A stretch of DNA of 64,000 bases from Pseudomonas sp. Choline-02u-1 (GCF_002836515.1 NZ_PJBC01000060.1:62001-126000); one strand, 5' to 3'. Counted from the first letter of the stretch, positions 29,288 through 39,140 are shown. Notes: generated from the sequence alone by a model not told the origin. Numbers and translations: made by a program.

Positions 29288-30454
29288 TCAGGTCATTCCC
29301 GAGCCGCACATTTGCCTGCGCGGGTTTTCACCACCTCTCGGGCTCAGCAGCATGGCGACGCAAGCGACCGCCGCAAAAATACACAGGGCAACGATCACAT
29401 CAGCAGCTTCCAGCACTGCACCGAACATCGGCGTGCCAGCGGTCTGACCGAGTGCGAGCACCAGAAACGGAATGCCCAGCCCCAGATCCGGGCGATCCGG
29501 GAACAACCGGATCCCTTGCAACAGATAAACGCCTGAAGAAACAATGTAGGCCGCGCCAAACAGGCCCATCGCAGCGAGGCCGTAAATGGCACCCGCGCCA
29601 GTGGCGGCAAGTCCCAGCGTGCCGACGGCGATCCCGGCGAGCGCCAGGTGCTGCATTCGTGCGACACCAAACCGGCCGGTCAGCACACCGGTTGCGCAGC
29701 CACTGATGCCCGCCGCGCCCAACACAATCCACGCCCAGGCCATCGACTGATCAGAGAACCCAGCCTCGCTACGCAGAATGTCGGCGCCGAACGTCCAGAC
29801 CGCCGTGCTCGCCAACCCCATCAGAAAAGCACTGGCGCACAACGGCATAACGCCCGGTCGACGCAACATTGCCAGAGAAAAGTGTTGCGCAACGTCATGC
29901 TCGACCCGACGCGGTACCGCAAACCAAAGCCAGGCCGTCACGCCAACGCCGATCAATCCGAACAGCGCATAAAGTGGCCGCCATTGCCCGGCCGCCAATA
30001 TTGCCGCCAAGCCTGAAAAAACGATCCCGGCCGCCGTCCCTGCATTGATAAAACCATTAGCACGCGGCCGGTCCGCGTCATCAAGACGCGCCGCCACCGC
30101 GCTGGCCAATGGCGGCGAGGTCAAACCTGTGCTCAATCCCGCCAGCGCTACGCCGCAGCCCAACGCCAGTGCGGACGACGCGATCACGAGCAACCCCATC
30201 CCTAGCGTAGCCGCGGCGCCGGCCACGACCGTCAACCCGCGTGGGCTGACTTTGTGACTGCAGACAAACGTCGCCACGATCCCCACGCAATAAGTCGCGA
30301 ACGCGCTGCCGCCGATCCAGCCGGCAGCGGTCACGCTGAGCGCCAGATCCTGACGAATCTGCGGCAGCAGCAATCCGTAGGCGAAGCGCGCCAGACCATA
30401 AGACAACGCCGTCAGCGCGAAGGCCGCCGCAACAAGGTTGATGCCACGTTTCAC
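29288..30454 (-). CDS. MFS transporter (YbfB/YjiJ family)
   Basis: 388-residue, 12-helix transporter. The start FALTALSYGLARFAYGLLLP is characteristic of the YbfB/YjiJ group, and LFGLIGVGVTAWLWFAVPRR marks the cytoplasmic loop after helix 6. Substrates of this group are undefined. It lies directly upstream of the PL7 lyase on the same strand, so the two may be co-transcribed, but no functional link is known. Confidence 0.87.
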   Translation of the reverse strand: MKRGINLVAAAFALTALSYGLARFAYGLLLPQIRQDLALSVTAAGWIGGSAFATYCVGIVATFVCSHKVSPRGLTVVAGAAATLGMGLLVIASSALALGCGVALAGLSTGLTSPPLASAVAARLDDADRPRANGFINAGTAAGIVFSGLAAILAAGQWRPLYALFGLIGVGVTAWLWFAVPRRVEHDVAQHFSLAMLRRPGVMPLCASAFLMGLASTAVWTFGADILRSEAGFSDQSMAWAWIVLGAAGISGCATGVLTGRFGVARMQHLALAGIAVGTLGLAATGAGAIYGLAAMGLFGAAYIVSSGVYLLQGIRLFPDRPDLGLGIPFLVLALGQTAGTPMFGAVLEAADVIVALCIFAAVACVAMLLSPRGGENPRRQMCGSGMT

Positions 30455-30494
30455 GAGCGCTTGGGCCCCGTAGTCACGCGGCTTTCAAGATCGG

Positions 30495-30737
30495 TCATTT
30501 GGCAGCAGACGCGCTTTTCTTGCGGGTTTTGGTCGCAGGAACAGCGGTTGCAGCCTTGGCTTTTTTGCGGGGTGCCGGTGGCGCGACGCTGCTGGCCACC
30601 GAGCCGGGCAAGCCATCGGAGTCAAACGCATCCAGCTCGGCACGCGCCTGCAACCAATGCTCGAAATCATTACCGTGGGGCCGTCCCTGCTCTTCCCAGA
30701 GGCGATAGGCGATTTTTCGGATGGTTTCCTCGTCCAT
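30495..30737 (-). CDS. DUF2934 small protein
   Basis: 80 residues. The N-terminal half MDEETIRKIAYRLWEEQGRP-HGNDFEHWLQAR is the DUF2934 helical motif (I.. A..LWE..G...G.d..dW..A). The C-terminal half is an Ala/Lys-rich low-complexity tail (PRKKAKAATAV, TKTRKKSASAAK), probably nucleic-acid binding or disordered. A GGAGA site lies 7 nt before ATG 30737. It follows the metallothionein gene on the same strand by 52 nt. Function unknown. Confidence 0.85.
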   Translation of the reverse strand: MDEETIRKIAYRLWEEQGRPHGNDFEHWLQARAELDAFDSDGLPGSVASSVAPPAPRKKAKAATAVPATKTRKKSASAAK

Positions 30738-30789
30738 TACGTTGTCTCCTGCTGAAAAAAAAGACTGCTTCGAAAGCGCAAGTGCCGGA

Positions 30790-31050
30790 TCACGGCGAAA
30801 TCGGATCGCTGGCGGGGAAGGTTTCTTCGACCGCTTCATCCAGTTTCGAATCACTCACATTGCGCTCATCGGCCCCAAGGTTTTGCTCGCAGTGGCAAGC
30901 TGAGGACGGGCAGGGTTGGCCTTTGGGATGGAGATCTGCGCAGGCCTGGCTGCAGAACTGCTTGCCGTCACGCTCGAAGGTCTGCTCGCCGCTGCACTTG
31001 CAGGTGCAGCCAGGGCAGGCGCAATCGGTAGTTGAGGGGGCATTAGCCAT
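30790..31050 (-). CDS. Bacterial metallothionein (Pseudomonas BmtA/SmtA type)
   Basis: 86 residues with ten Cys in the spacing of cyanobacterial/Pseudomonas metallothioneins (CACPGCTCKC, FCSQAC, CPSSACHC) and His residues at LHPKG and CHC. It chelates Zn, Cd or Cu in the cytoplasm. The Cys-free C-terminal extension ends ETFPASDPISP, a tail peculiar to Pseudomonas metallothioneins. ATG 31050 overlaps the 3' end of cyoE by 8 nt (cyoE stops at 31043), so it is probably co-translated with the oxidase operon. DUF2934 gene follows. Confidence 0.93.
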   Translation of the reverse strand: MANAPSTTDCACPGCTCKCSGEQTFERDGKQFCSQACADLHPKGQPCPSSACHCEQNLGADERNVSDSKLDEAVEETFPASDPISP

Positions 31051-32068
31051 GGGTTTCCTCCGGGCTGTCTGTTGGTGAAGTTGTTATCGATTCTGATAAC
31101 CCGCCACGCACCTGCGTTTGATGATTTTCCGCCACGCCCGATGAGCGGTAGAGCGCAGAGGGCGAGGGCAGCACAGCGTTCAGCGCCAGGGAAAGATTCA
31201 GCGCCAGGATCAGCAGGATCGACACGCTGAACAAACGCCGAGCCCAAGCTTTTGCGGTAGCGTTTCGCACGGGGCGCAAGGCCAGGTAAAACCAGTATCC
31301 GCCCAGCCCGAGCACCACCAGCGGATAGGAAACATTGATATTCGCGACCCAGCCCAATATCGCCGCGCTGAGCAGAAAAGCGACCATGTAGATGTTGATC
31401 TCGCGTCTGGCTTGACCCAAGGTCAACGTCGGCAATCCGGCGGCGCGAAAGTCTTCGTGGCGCATGACCGTAATCGCATGCGAGTGGGGCATCTGCCAGC
31501 AGCAAAACACCACGATCAGCATCAGTGCCGTCGCATCGAAGCTGCCTGTCACGGCGCAATAACCGACCACCGGCGGCATGGCCCCGGACAGGCTGCCGAC
31601 CAGCGTGCCCCAATGCGAGCGGCGCTTCATCAGACAGGTGTAGACGCCCGCGTAAACAATCAGCCCGACCGCCGCCATCGCACAAGCCAATTGCGTAGTG
31701 CCGGCCCACAGCAAGCCGAAGCCGACGACCCCGAGAACTGCCGCGTAGCACAACGCTCCAGGCAGCGATACTGCGCGAATGGCCAAGGCCCGATGGCAGG
31801 TGCGCACCATGCGCCGGTCGATGTCGCGGTCGACGCAGTTATTGATCACGCAACCGCAAGCAATGACCAGCGCGGTGCCGAGCAAGGCGGCCAATAAATG
31901 CGCCAGGGTAACCGGACGCCCGCCTGCAGCAAGCAGGTAGCCGCCGAACACCGACGCCAGGTTGCCGACGATAATGCCGGGCTTGGTCAGTTCCAACCCG
32001 ACATTCAGCGACAGCCGCCATTGCTTCAGTGCGCCAGCATGTTGTGGTGAATGCTGTCCATGATCCAT
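31043..32068 (-). CDS. cyoE: Heme O synthase (protoheme IX farnesyltransferase)
   Basis: 341-residue UbiA-type prenyltransferase adding the farnesyl tail to heme B to make heme O for the cytochrome bo oxidase. First Asp-rich motif NNCVDRDID, second region with YAGVYTCLMKRRSHWGTLVGSLSGAMPPVVGYC, seven to nine hydrophobic helices. It is the fifth gene of cyoABCDE. ATG 32068 overlaps cyoD by 43 nt; a CTG at 32029 overlapping the cyoD stop would give a start closer to the conserved core (LTKPGIIVGNLASVFGGY). It is divergent from the usual Pseudomonas CyoE in places (for example at the N-terminus and the long polar C-terminus). Confidence 0.9.
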   Translation of the reverse strand: MDHGQHSPQHAGALKQWRLSLNVGLELTKPGIIVGNLASVFGGYLLAAGGRPVTLAHLLAALLGTALVIACGCVINNCVDRDIDRRMVRTCHRALAIRAVSLPGALCYAAVLGVVGFGLLWAGTTQLACAMAAVGLIVYAGVYTCLMKRRSHWGTLVGSLSGAMPPVVGYCAVTGSFDATALMLIVVFCCWQMPHSHAITVMRHEDFRAAGLPTLTLGQARREINIYMVAFLLSAAILGWVANINVSYPLVVLGLGGYWFYLALRPVRNATAKAWARRLFSVSILLILALNLSLALNAVLPSPSALYRSSGVAENHQTQVRGGLSESITTSPTDSPEETHG

Positions 32069-32364
32069 AGCGAAAGCCCAACCAGCAGAAGAATGATGAC
32101 GGCGGAAAAAATCAGCGCAATCAGGTTCCAGCGTTGCTCCTTGGCGGTGTCCAGATGCAGGAAATATTTGAGGTGGGCAAACACCTGCACTACACCGAGT
32201 GCGACCACCACCCACGCGGTGACGCTGCGCGGCAACGTCGGGTACATGACCAAGCCAAAGGGAATCACCGTCAGGATCACCGAAATGATGAAGCCCACCA
32301 TGTATGAACGACTGGTGCCATGGCTGGTACCGGCACTGCTATGAATCGGACTCTGGTTATACAT
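32026..32364 (-). CDS. cyoD: Cytochrome bo ubiquinol oxidase subunit IV
   Basis: 112-residue membrane protein with three transmembrane helices (YMVGFIISVILTVIPFGLVM, AWVVVALGVVQVFAHLKYFLHL, IFSAVIILLLVGLSLWIMDSI). Family signature HLKYFLHLDT. Accessory subunit that stabilises CuB binding in subunit I. Starts right at the cyoC stop and overlaps the presumed cyoE start. Confidence 0.94.
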   Translation of the reverse strand: MYNQSPIHSSAGTSHGTSRSYMVGFIISVILTVIPFGLVMYPTLPRSVTAWVVVALGVVQVFAHLKYFLHLDTAKEQRWNLIALIFSAVIILLLVGLSLWIMDSIHHNMLAH

Positions 32365-32365
32365 G

Positions 32366-32980
32366 TCACACCACCCCCAGCAGATAAACCACGGTAAACA
32401 CGCAAATCCACACCACATCGAGGAAGTGCCAGAACAGGCTCAGGCAACTCAGCCGCGTGGTGTTGGTGTTGGTCAGGCCACGGCTGCGCACTTGCAGCAT
32501 CAGCACCGCCATCCACACCAGACCGCTGAGTACGTGCGCGCCGTGGGTGCCGACGAGGGTGAAGAACGCAGTGAGGAAACCGCTGCGATCCGGCCCGTAG
32601 CCTTCTTCGATCAGATGATGGAATTCATTGATTTCCATGGCGATGAAGCCGCAACCCAGCACGAAGGTGACACCCAGCCAGCGCAATACATGGGATGTGT
32701 CATTGCGGTTCATCGCCAGCATGGCGTAGCCGTAGGTGATGCTGCTCAACAACAGCAACGCGGTTTCGGCAAGAACGTAGGGCAGTTCGAAAATGTCGAC
32801 GGTCGATGGCCCGCCAGCCACGCTGTCACGCAGTACTGCATAGCCTGCGAACAGCGTTGCGAACAGGATGCAGTCGGTCATCAGGTAGATCCAGAAGCCG
32901 AAAATGCGCATCGACCCCGCGTCTTCATGGCCCTGTTCATGGCTGTGCGCGATGTCTTTATCCAGAATGATGTTGGACAT
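32366..32980 (-). CDS. cyoC: Cytochrome bo ubiquinol oxidase subunit III
   Basis: 204 residues, five transmembrane helices, family features [21 protein letters not shown] and a second conserved stretch around [13 protein letters not shown]. Core subunit III of the heme-copper quinol oxidase. It starts 2 nt after cyoB stops. Confidence 0.95.
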   Translation of the reverse strand: MSNIILDKDIAHSHEQGHEDAGSMRIFGFWIYLMTDCILFATLFAGYAVLRDSVAGGPSTVDIFELPYVLAETALLLLSSITYGYAMLAMNRNDTSHVLRWLGVTFVLGCGFIAMEINEFHHLIEEGYGPDRSGFLTAFFTLVGTHGAHVLSGLVWMAVLMLQVRSRGLTNTNTTRLSCLSLFWHFLDVVWICVFTVVYLLGVV

Positions 32981-32982
32981 GT

Positions 32983-34956
32983 TCAGGCCTCCGCCAAATC
33001 TTTGAGACGCGCTTTTTCAATCCGGGCGACTTCCTCTGCCGGGACGAAATAATCGATGTCTTCGTCGTAGCTGCGCACGATCATCGCTACCACAGAAGCG
33101 ACCAGGCCGAAGATCGCCAGCCACCAGATGTGCCACACCAGGGCAAAGCTGCAGATCAGCGCAAAGACACTGATCACCAGGCCCGCCGAGGTGTTGCGCG
33201 GCATGTGGATGGCGCGGTAGTCGGTGTGGCTGAGGGTGCTGACGCCGCGCTCCTTCATGCCCCAATAGGCGTCGAGATCGTTGACCTTCGGTTGCTCGGC
33301 AAAGTTATAGAACGGTGGAGGCGAGGCCGTGGCCCATTCCAGGGTGCGTCCGTCCCATGGGTCGCCGGTGAGGTCGCGTAATTTCGCGCGGTTGCGAATA
33401 CTCACGTAGAGCTGCAGCGCCTGCGCGGATACGCCACAGAGAATGATGCCGACACCGACCAGTTCCAGCAGCAGCCACGGTTGCCAGGCCGGGTTGTCGA
33501 AATGGTTGAGACGCCGCGTCATACCCATGAAGCCGAGCACGTAAGACGGCATGAACGCGAAGTAGAAGCCGACCAGCCAGCACCAGAACGCGATGCGCCC
33601 GAGGCGGTCGTTGAGGCGGAAGCCAAAGGCTTTGGGAAACCAGTAAGTCAGCCCGGCCATGTAGCCGAACACCGCGCCACCGATGATCACGTTATGGAAG
33701 TGGGCGATCAGGAACAGGCTGTTGTGCAACAGGAAGTCGGCACCGGGCACCGCCAGCAGCACGCCGGTCATGCCGCCGATGCTGAACGTGACGATAAAGC
33801 CCAGCGTCCACAGCATCGGCGTTTCGAAGCGCACCCGACCGCGGTACATGGTGAACAGCCAGGTGAAGATTTTCACCCCGGTCGGCACGGCAATGATCAT
33901 CGTCATGATGCCGAAGAATGCGTTGACGTTGGCCCCCGCGCCCATGGTGAAGAAGTGATGCAGCCAGACGATGAACGAGAGGATGGTGATCGCAATCGTC
34001 GCCCATACCAGCGACACATAACCGAACAGGCGCTTGCTGCTGAAGGTCGCGGCGATCTCGGAGAAAATCCCGAACGCGGGCAAGATCAGGATGTACACCT
34101 CCGGATGTCCCCAGGCCCAGATGAGGTTGACGTACATCATCGGGTTGCCGCCGGCCTCGTTGGTGAAGAAGTGCATGCCCAGATAACGATCGAGGGTGAG
34201 CATCAGTAGTGTCGCGGTGAGGATCGGGAACGCGGCGAGGATCAAAATCGAGGTGCACAGTGCGTTCCAGGTGAACACCGGCATCTTGAACAGGGTCATG
34301 CCTTCGGTGCGCATCTTCAGAATGGTCACGAAGAAGTTGACCCCGGTTAATAACGTCCCTATGCCGGATATCTGTAATGACCAGATGTAGTAATCCACCC
34401 CGACTCCCGGGCTATAGCCGAGCTCGGAAAGGGGCGGGTAGGCGACCCAGCCGGTGCGGGCAAACTCACCGACACCCAGCGAGATATTCACCAGCGCCGC
34501 GCCGACCACGAACAGCCAGAAACTCAGGGCATTGAGGAACGGATAGGCGACGTCGCGGGCGCCGATCTGCAGCGGCACGACGATGTTCATCAGGCCGACC
34601 ACGAACGGCATGGCCATGAAGAAAATCATGATCACGCCGTGAGCAGTAAAGATCTGGTCGTAGTGTTCCGGCGGCAAATAACCCGGCCCGCCACTGGATG
34701 CCATGGCTTGCTGGGTGCGCATCATGATCGCGTCGGAGAAACCGCGCAGGAGCATGACCAGCGCAACGATGATGTACATGCAGCCGATTTTCTTGTGGTC
34801 GACCGAGGTGAACCACTCGCGCCAGAGGTAACCCCACTTGCGTTTCCAGGTCACGGTGCCGACCAGGGCAAAGCCCATCAGGCCGACGATAGCCAGGGTG
34901 TACATGACAATCGGCTCATGCAGTGGAACCGCGTCCCATGAAAGTTTCCCGAACAT
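32983..34956 (-). CDS. cyoB: Cytochrome bo ubiquinol oxidase subunit I
   Basis: 657 residues, about 15 transmembrane helices. It holds the low-spin heme b, heme o3 and CuB. Visible: [21 protein letters not shown] (CuB-binding His with the cross-linked Tyr), HHFFTMG (two further CuB His) and [14 protein letters not shown] (heme ligands). It reduces O2 to water and pumps protons. Very similar to other Pseudomonas CyoB. Confidence 0.97.
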   Translation of the reverse strand: MFGKLSWDAVPLHEPIVMYTLAIVGLMGFALVGTVTWKRKWGYLWREWFTSVDHKKIGCMYIIVALVMLLRGFSDAIMMRTQQAMASSGGPGYLPPEHYDQIFTAHGVIMIFFMAMPFVVGLMNIVVPLQIGARDVAYPFLNALSFWLFVVGAALVNISLGVGEFARTGWVAYPPLSELGYSPGVGVDYYIWSLQISGIGTLLTGVNFFVTILKMRTEGMTLFKMPVFTWNALCTSILILAAFPILTATLLMLTLDRYLGMHFFTNEAGGNPMMYVNLIWAWGHPEVYILILPAFGIFSEIAATFSSKRLFGYVSLVWATIAITILSFIVWLHHFFTMGAGANVNAFFGIMTMIIAVPTGVKIFTWLFTMYRGRVRFETPMLWTLGFIVTFSIGGMTGVLLAVPGADFLLHNSLFLIAHFHNVIIGGAVFGYMAGLTYWFPKAFGFRLNDRLGRIAFWCWLVGFYFAFMPSYVLGFMGMTRRLNHFDNPAWQPWLLLELVGVGIILCGVSAQALQLYVSIRNRAKLRDLTGDPWDGRTLEWATASPPPFYNFAEQPKVNDLDAYWGMKERGVSTLSHTDYRAIHMPRNTSAGLVISVFALICSFALVWHIWWLAIFGLVASVVAMIVRSYDEDIDYFVPAEEVARIEKARLKDLAEA

Positions 34957-34959
34957 GAT

Positions 34960-35889
34960 TTAACGCTCCTCGGCCAGCAGACTCGGTTGTTGATTGACGC
35001 GCACATCGTCGCTGTTGCGTTGCACTTGGGTTTGCTTCTTGCGTGGTGCCTTGTTCATCCCTTCATACTTGTCGACGATGTCGAGAAACAGTCGCTCCTG
35101 CACAGCCGAGTAATAAGTAATCTTGTGCGCGACAGAGGGCTTGGCCAACTCGGCGTAACTGGCCTGATCAAGTTGGCCGGGCGCCGCTTTGACTTTATTG
35201 ACCCAGGCTTCGTAATCCGCACCGCTGAGTGCCAGGGTGCTGAAGTGCATGTCGGAGAAACCGTGGCCGTTATAGTTCGCGGCGATCCCGCGATACTGGC
35301 CGATTTCATTGGCGATCAAGTGCAACTTGGTCTGCATGCCGGCCATGGCATATATCTGCCCACCGAGTGCAGGAATAAAGAATGAAGTCATGGCAGCGTC
35401 AGAAGTGACGGTGAAACTTACCGGCGTATTCACCGGTATCGCCAGTTCATTGACCGAGGCAATGCCCAGATCGGGGTAAATGAACAGCCATTTCCAGTCG
35501 GTTGCCACCACTTGCACATTGAGGTGCGGCACATCGGAATCCAGCGGTCGGTACGGATCGAGTGCATGGGTGGTTTCCCAGGTGACCCAGCCGAGCACGC
35601 AAATGATCAGGAACGGCACGCCCCAGACCACCGCTTCGATCTTGTGCGAACTGGCCCAACGCGGCGAATAACGGGCCTTCTTGTTGGTCGCCCGGTAGCG
35701 ATAGGCGAACAGGAAAGTCATGACGATGACCGGAATGACCACCAGCAGCATCAGGCCCGTGGCGAGGATGATCAGGTCGCGTTCATCGCGGGCGACATCG
35801 CCCTTGGGGTTGAACACCACCAGGTTGCAACCGGCGAGCAGAACGCTGGTAGCGAGGTAGACCAGGCAATAGCTGATTGTTCGCTTCAT
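34960..35889 (-). CDS. cyoA: Cytochrome bo ubiquinol oxidase subunit II
   Basis: 309 residues. Lipoprotein signal with lipobox LLAGC (Cys21), two transmembrane helices, then a cupredoxin domain (about 120-230) in which the CuA ligands are absent, as in quinol oxidases. C-terminal COX_ARM-like helix. First gene of the cyo operon, with AGGAG before ATG 35889. No clear promoter or ANR box was found upstream. Confidence 0.96.
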   Translation of the reverse strand: MKRTISYCLVYLATSVLLAGCNLVVFNPKGDVARDERDLIILATGLMLLVVIPVIVMTFLFAYRYRATNKKARYSPRWASSHKIEAVVWGVPFLIICVLGWVTWETTHALDPYRPLDSDVPHLNVQVVATDWKWLFIYPDLGIASVNELAIPVNTPVSFTVTSDAAMTSFFIPALGGQIYAMAGMQTKLHLIANEIGQYRGIAANYNGHGFSDMHFSTLALSGADYEAWVNKVKAAPGQLDQASYAELAKPSVAHKITYYSAVQERLFLDIVDKYEGMNKAPRKKQTQVQRNSDDVRVNQQPSLLAEER

Positions 35890-36290
35890 ACAGGCTCCTG
35901 TTTATCAGAGCGATCCTTTTTTTACGCCGGGACTGCGACGCGCCATGTTGAAAGGCAAATACCGTTGCGCTTGTTCAAGCGAAGCGAAGTTGCCGAGATA
36001 TTTCTCCAGGCAATAGTGTTCCTGTCGGCTGCAAAACAGTGTTTGCGCGGCCGCTCTGCCACCCTTTGTCGGAGATGAGTTGAGATGAACTCGTCTGGGT
36101 CTCGAACTTTTTGAATAAGCGCTCTGGCATTGGTTTGACAAAATGTTTCGCAAGCTGACGAACGGTTGAACTAGCGAAACGGCGAAGCGCAACTTGCGGG
36201 CTATGCTGCAAATGCCTCTCGGCAAAAGCGGGAATCATCCAGCCAGAGGGTGGGTCATTGAAGAAAGCGGAGTGACTTCAGGAGTACGAC
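35890..36290. other. Intergenic region upstream of cyoA
   Basis: About 400 nt between the divergently transcribed cyoA and a small hypothetical gene. It must hold both promoters. A TTGACA-like box in 36130-36145 on the plus strand has no good -10 partner. No TTGAT-N4-ATCAA (ANR) site was seen. An open frame on the minus strand (35905-36225) lacks a usable start near its protein-like part. Confidence 0.4.
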
Positions 36291-36605
36291 ATGTTTATAC
36301 GCGGCGAAACCTACAACAAATGGAAAGCGACGGAAAAGGCAGAGAAGTGCCATACCGAAGAAGTTGAAAATGGTTGCCATATCGAAGTTCGGGCGCGGGA
36401 GGCCGATGATGGCGACGTAGAAATGTTTATCAGCGTGTACACCGCGACTGGCGAGTGCGCCTATGAGCGCATCAGGAAATTGCCGGGCGTGGAATGGGAA
36501 GTCGAAGACGCGCTCAAGCGCGGTATCGACCAGGCAGAGCGAATCGCCGGCGGCGAGTCCGGGCGATTGTCCTGTGCCGACGCGCACGGCCACGAGAATG
36601 AGTGA
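36291..36605 (+). CDS. Small acidic hypothetical protein
   Basis: 104 residues, rich in Glu/Asp, without signal peptide or membrane helix. The sequence around EVRAREADDGDVEMFISVY and AYERIRKLPGVEWEVEDALKRGIDQAERIA looks like an alpha/beta single domain. AGGAG ribosome site 7 nt before ATG 36291. Not recognised as a named family. Convergent with galE. Confidence 0.75.
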   Translation: MFIRGETYNKWKATEKAEKCHTEEVENGCHIEVRAREADDGDVEMFISVYTATGECAYERIRKLPGVEWEVEDALKRGIDQAERIAGGESGRLSCADAHGHENE

Positions 36606-36618
36606 CCGCGCGCAACGT

Positions 36619-37644
36619 TCAATTGGCTTGGCGAACATTGACATTTCCGCGCTGGTTGCACTGCCAGCGCCAGGCATCGGCGAGCATGCTGTGCAGTGAG
36701 CGGCTCGCCTGCCACCCCAGTTCTTCGATCGCTTTTTGCGGGTCTGCCCAGCAACGCGCGATATCGCCGGGCCGCCGCGCTTCAATACTCATCGGGATCT
36801 TGATACCGGTGATCTGTTCAAAGGCGCTGATCACCTCCAGCACCGAATAGCCGCGCCCGGTGCCGAGGTTCCAGACGCTCACGCCGTGGCGATCGCGCAG
36901 CGCGTCGAGCGCACAGACATGCCCCAGCGCCAGGTCAACGACGTGCAGGTAATCACGAATGCCGGTGCCATCCGGGGTCGGGTAATCATTACCGAATACT
37001 GACAGCTGCGCGCGCTGGCCACTGGCGACTTCCAGCAAGTAGGGCAACAGATTGTTCGGCGTGCTGGTGGGGGCCTCACCGAGCAGGCCGGAAGGATGCG
37101 CGCCGATCGGGTTGAAATAGCGCAGCAGGCCAATCGACCAGCGCGGGTCGGAACTGGCCACGCTCTTCATGATGTTTTCCGACATCAGTTTCGACATCCC
37201 GTAAGGATTGGTCGGCTGGCCGGTGGCGCAGGCTTCATTGATAGGCAGAGTGGCACAATCGCCGTAGACCGTGGCCGACGAGCTGAACACCAGATGGAAT
37301 ACACCGGCCTGGGCCATGGCCTGGCACAGCGTCAGGCTGCCGCCGACGTTGGTATCGAAATAACGCAGTGGTTCACGGACGCTTTCGCCAACGGCTTTCA
37401 AACCCGCGCAGTGCACCACGGCATCGATCGGATAGTCATGCAGGAGATTGTCGAGCAGTCGTCGATTGCGCACATCGCCCTGAATGAACTCCGGTCGTTT
37501 TCCGGCCAGCGTGCTGATGCGCTCGATCGCCGCGCGCTGGCTGTTGCACAAGTTATCGAGGATCACTACATCCTCACCGTTGCCCAGCCATTGCAGTGCG
37601 ACATGCGCACCAATGTATCCCGCACCACCCGTAATCAAGATCAT
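36619..37644 (-). CDS. galE: UDP-glucose 4-epimerase (copy 1)
   Basis: 341-residue extended SDR interconverting UDP-glucose and UDP-galactose. NAD loop GGAGYIG near residue 7, Ser-Ser-Ala-Thr-Val-Tyr (FSSSATVYG), catalytic YGMSK, and RYFNPIGAHPSG typical of GalE. ATG 37644 gives the normal N-terminus MILITGGAGYIG. A second galE (44771-45826) lies in the exopolysaccharide operon; the two proteins are clearly homologous but differ through the whole length. This copy stands at the left edge of the locus and may supply UDP-Gal for the mutase encoded at 39128. Confidence 0.95.
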   Translation of the reverse strand: MILITGGAGYIGAHVALQWLGNGEDVVILDNLCNSQRAAIERISTLAGKRPEFIQGDVRNRRLLDNLLHDYPIDAVVHCAGLKAVGESVREPLRYFDTNVGGSLTLCQAMAQAGVFHLVFSSSATVYGDCATLPINEACATGQPTNPYGMSKLMSENIMKSVASSDPRWSIGLLRYFNPIGAHPSGLLGEAPTSTPNNLLPYLLEVASGQRAQLSVFGNDYPTPDGTGIRDYLHVVDLALGHVCALDALRDRHGVSVWNLGTGRGYSVLEVISAFEQITGIKIPMSIEARRPGDIARCWADPQKAIEELGWQASRSLHSMLADAWRWQCNQRGNVNVRQAN

Positions 37645-37970
37645 GCGTCCGCCCTCACCAGTGCTGCCATCGGCCGATGGCGATGGCGATGTGGATGGTT
37701 TCGGTGCGCCTGTGTGGCGGCCAAAACCATGGTTGTCCTGGACGGTAGGGGATGGAATGGCCGGCGAGTTCAACCTGCTTTGCCAACCGGTATGTGCAGT
37801 TCATCGGCTGCGACCAACGTTCGTATGAACGCTGTGTGAACGCCGCGATTCCAACAATCAAGAGCCCTACGGCCTCATCGAGACATGCCATGCACTTGCT
37901 GTGTCGACAAGTGTGACGGTCCGGTGGCTCGGCACTGTGTCGTCTTGTTTTTCTTGATGAGGAACTGGCT
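37645..37970. other. Intergenic region upstream of the Galf/ABC operon
   Basis: About 325 nt between divergent galE and the glycosyltransferase gene. A perfect small palindrome CGTTC-GTAT-GAACG is at 37818-37831. No reliable sigma-70 or sigma-54 promoter could be picked on either strand. Confidence 0.45.
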
Positions 37971-39140
37971 ATGAACCTTGCAGAACAACCCGAGGTCCTC
38001 GCACTGGCGAGTGTGCAAAAAGCTGTTGAAGCATCGCTACAGGTGCGGCCGACGCTGGTGTGCCTTTCGCACTTGCGTTGGGGGTTTGTCTATCAGCGGC
38101 CGCAGCACGTCATGTCGCGACTGGCAAAAAACTACGACGTAGTGTTTTTCGAAGAACCGGTATTTTCCCAAGACACGACCCCCCGGCTTGAACTCTCGAA
38201 TCCGGCAACCGGGATAGAAGTCGCTGTACCGCATTTGCCTGGCGGCATGAGCGGCGAAGCGATTGAGCAGGCGCAAAAAAAACTGCTCGACGAACACCTC
38301 GCGGGCCGCGTGCAGGGTGATCTGCTGCTTTGGTATTTCACGCCGATGAGTCTGCTGTTTACCGAGCACCTCGACCCTCGCGTCACGATTTATGACTGCA
38401 TGGATGAACTCTCGGCTTTCATGGGCGCACCGGCGCGATTGATTGATATGGAAAAGCAACTGCTGGCCCGAGCCGACGTGGTGTTTACCGGCGGCGTCAG
38501 TTTGTGGGAGGTCAAGCAGCGCCAGCACGGCAATGCTTATCCGGTGCCCAGCAGCGTAGACATTGCGCATTTCGCGGCGGCGCGGCAGGCATTGCCGGAG
38601 CCGCCAGACCAGGCATCCGTAGCGCGGCCACGTCTGGGTTTCTTTGGCGTGATTGATGAACGCTTTGATCTCCAGTTGATCGAGCGAGTGGCGACGATGC
38701 GTCCCGACTGGCAAATCGTACTGATCGGGCCAGTGGTGAAAATAGATCCGCAGACGCTGCCGCAACGGCCGAACATTCATTATCTGGGCGGCAAGCAATA
38801 TGCCGAGCTGCCGGACTACCTCGCTGGCTGGGACGTGGCGCTGATGCCGTTCGCTCTCAACGCATCCACGCGATACATCAGCCCCACCAAGACCCCGGAA
38901 TATCTCGCCGGCGGCTGCCCGGTGGTGTCGACGCCGATTCACGATGTCATCAGCGGCTACGGCGAGAGTGGCGCAGTGTTTATTGCCGACACCGTCGAGG
39001 CTTTCGTCGAAGCCATCGAAAAAGCCTTGCCGCTCAAAAGTACGATTGAATTTGTGCAGCGCGCCGATGCCGCCATCGCCGGTATGTCGTGGGACAACAC
39101 CAGCCGCTTCATGCAGGAGCAGATCGAATGCCTACGATAA
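37971..39140 (+). CDS. Glycosyltransferase (family 1/4-like), GT-B fold
   Basis: 389 residues. The opening LVCLSHLRWGFVYQRPQHVMSRLA is typical of a GT-B subgroup often found next to UDP-galactopyranose mutase. A Rossmann-like C-terminal half has LGFFGVIDERFDLQLI, VLIGPVVKID and the donor-site stretch YISPTKTPEYLAGGCPVVST. No membrane helix, so it acts at the cytoplasmic face. First of four overlapping genes; the next one (glf) starts inside its last codons. It may be a galactofuranosyl or other transferase of the polymer; acceptor unknown. A ribosome site (GAGGAA) is present before ATG 37971. Confidence 0.84.
   Translation: MNLAEQPEVLALASVQKAVEASLQVRPTLVCLSHLRWGFVYQRPQHVMSRLAKNYDVVFFEEPVFSQDTTPRLELSNPATGIEVAVPHLPGGMSGEAIEQAQKKLLDEHLAGRVQGDLLLWYFTPMSLLFTEHLDPRVTIYDCMDELSAFMGAPARLIDMEKQLLARADVVFTGGVSLWEVKQRQHGNAYPVPSSVDIAHFAAARQALPEPPDQASVARPRLGFFGVIDERFDLQLIERVATMRPDWQIVLIGPVVKIDPQTLPQRPNIHYLGGKQYAELPDYLAGWDVALMPFALNASTRYISPTKTPEYLAGGCPVVSTPIHDVISGYGESGAVFIADTVEAFVEAIEKALPLKSTIEFVQRADAAIAGMSWDNTSRFMQEQIECLR

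Noticed and set aside
35905-36225. Open frame upstream of cyoA on the minus strand with a protein-like C-terminus
   Set aside because: Only a distant start exists at 36225, the N-terminal half is not protein-like, and there is no ribosome site near the plausible part.
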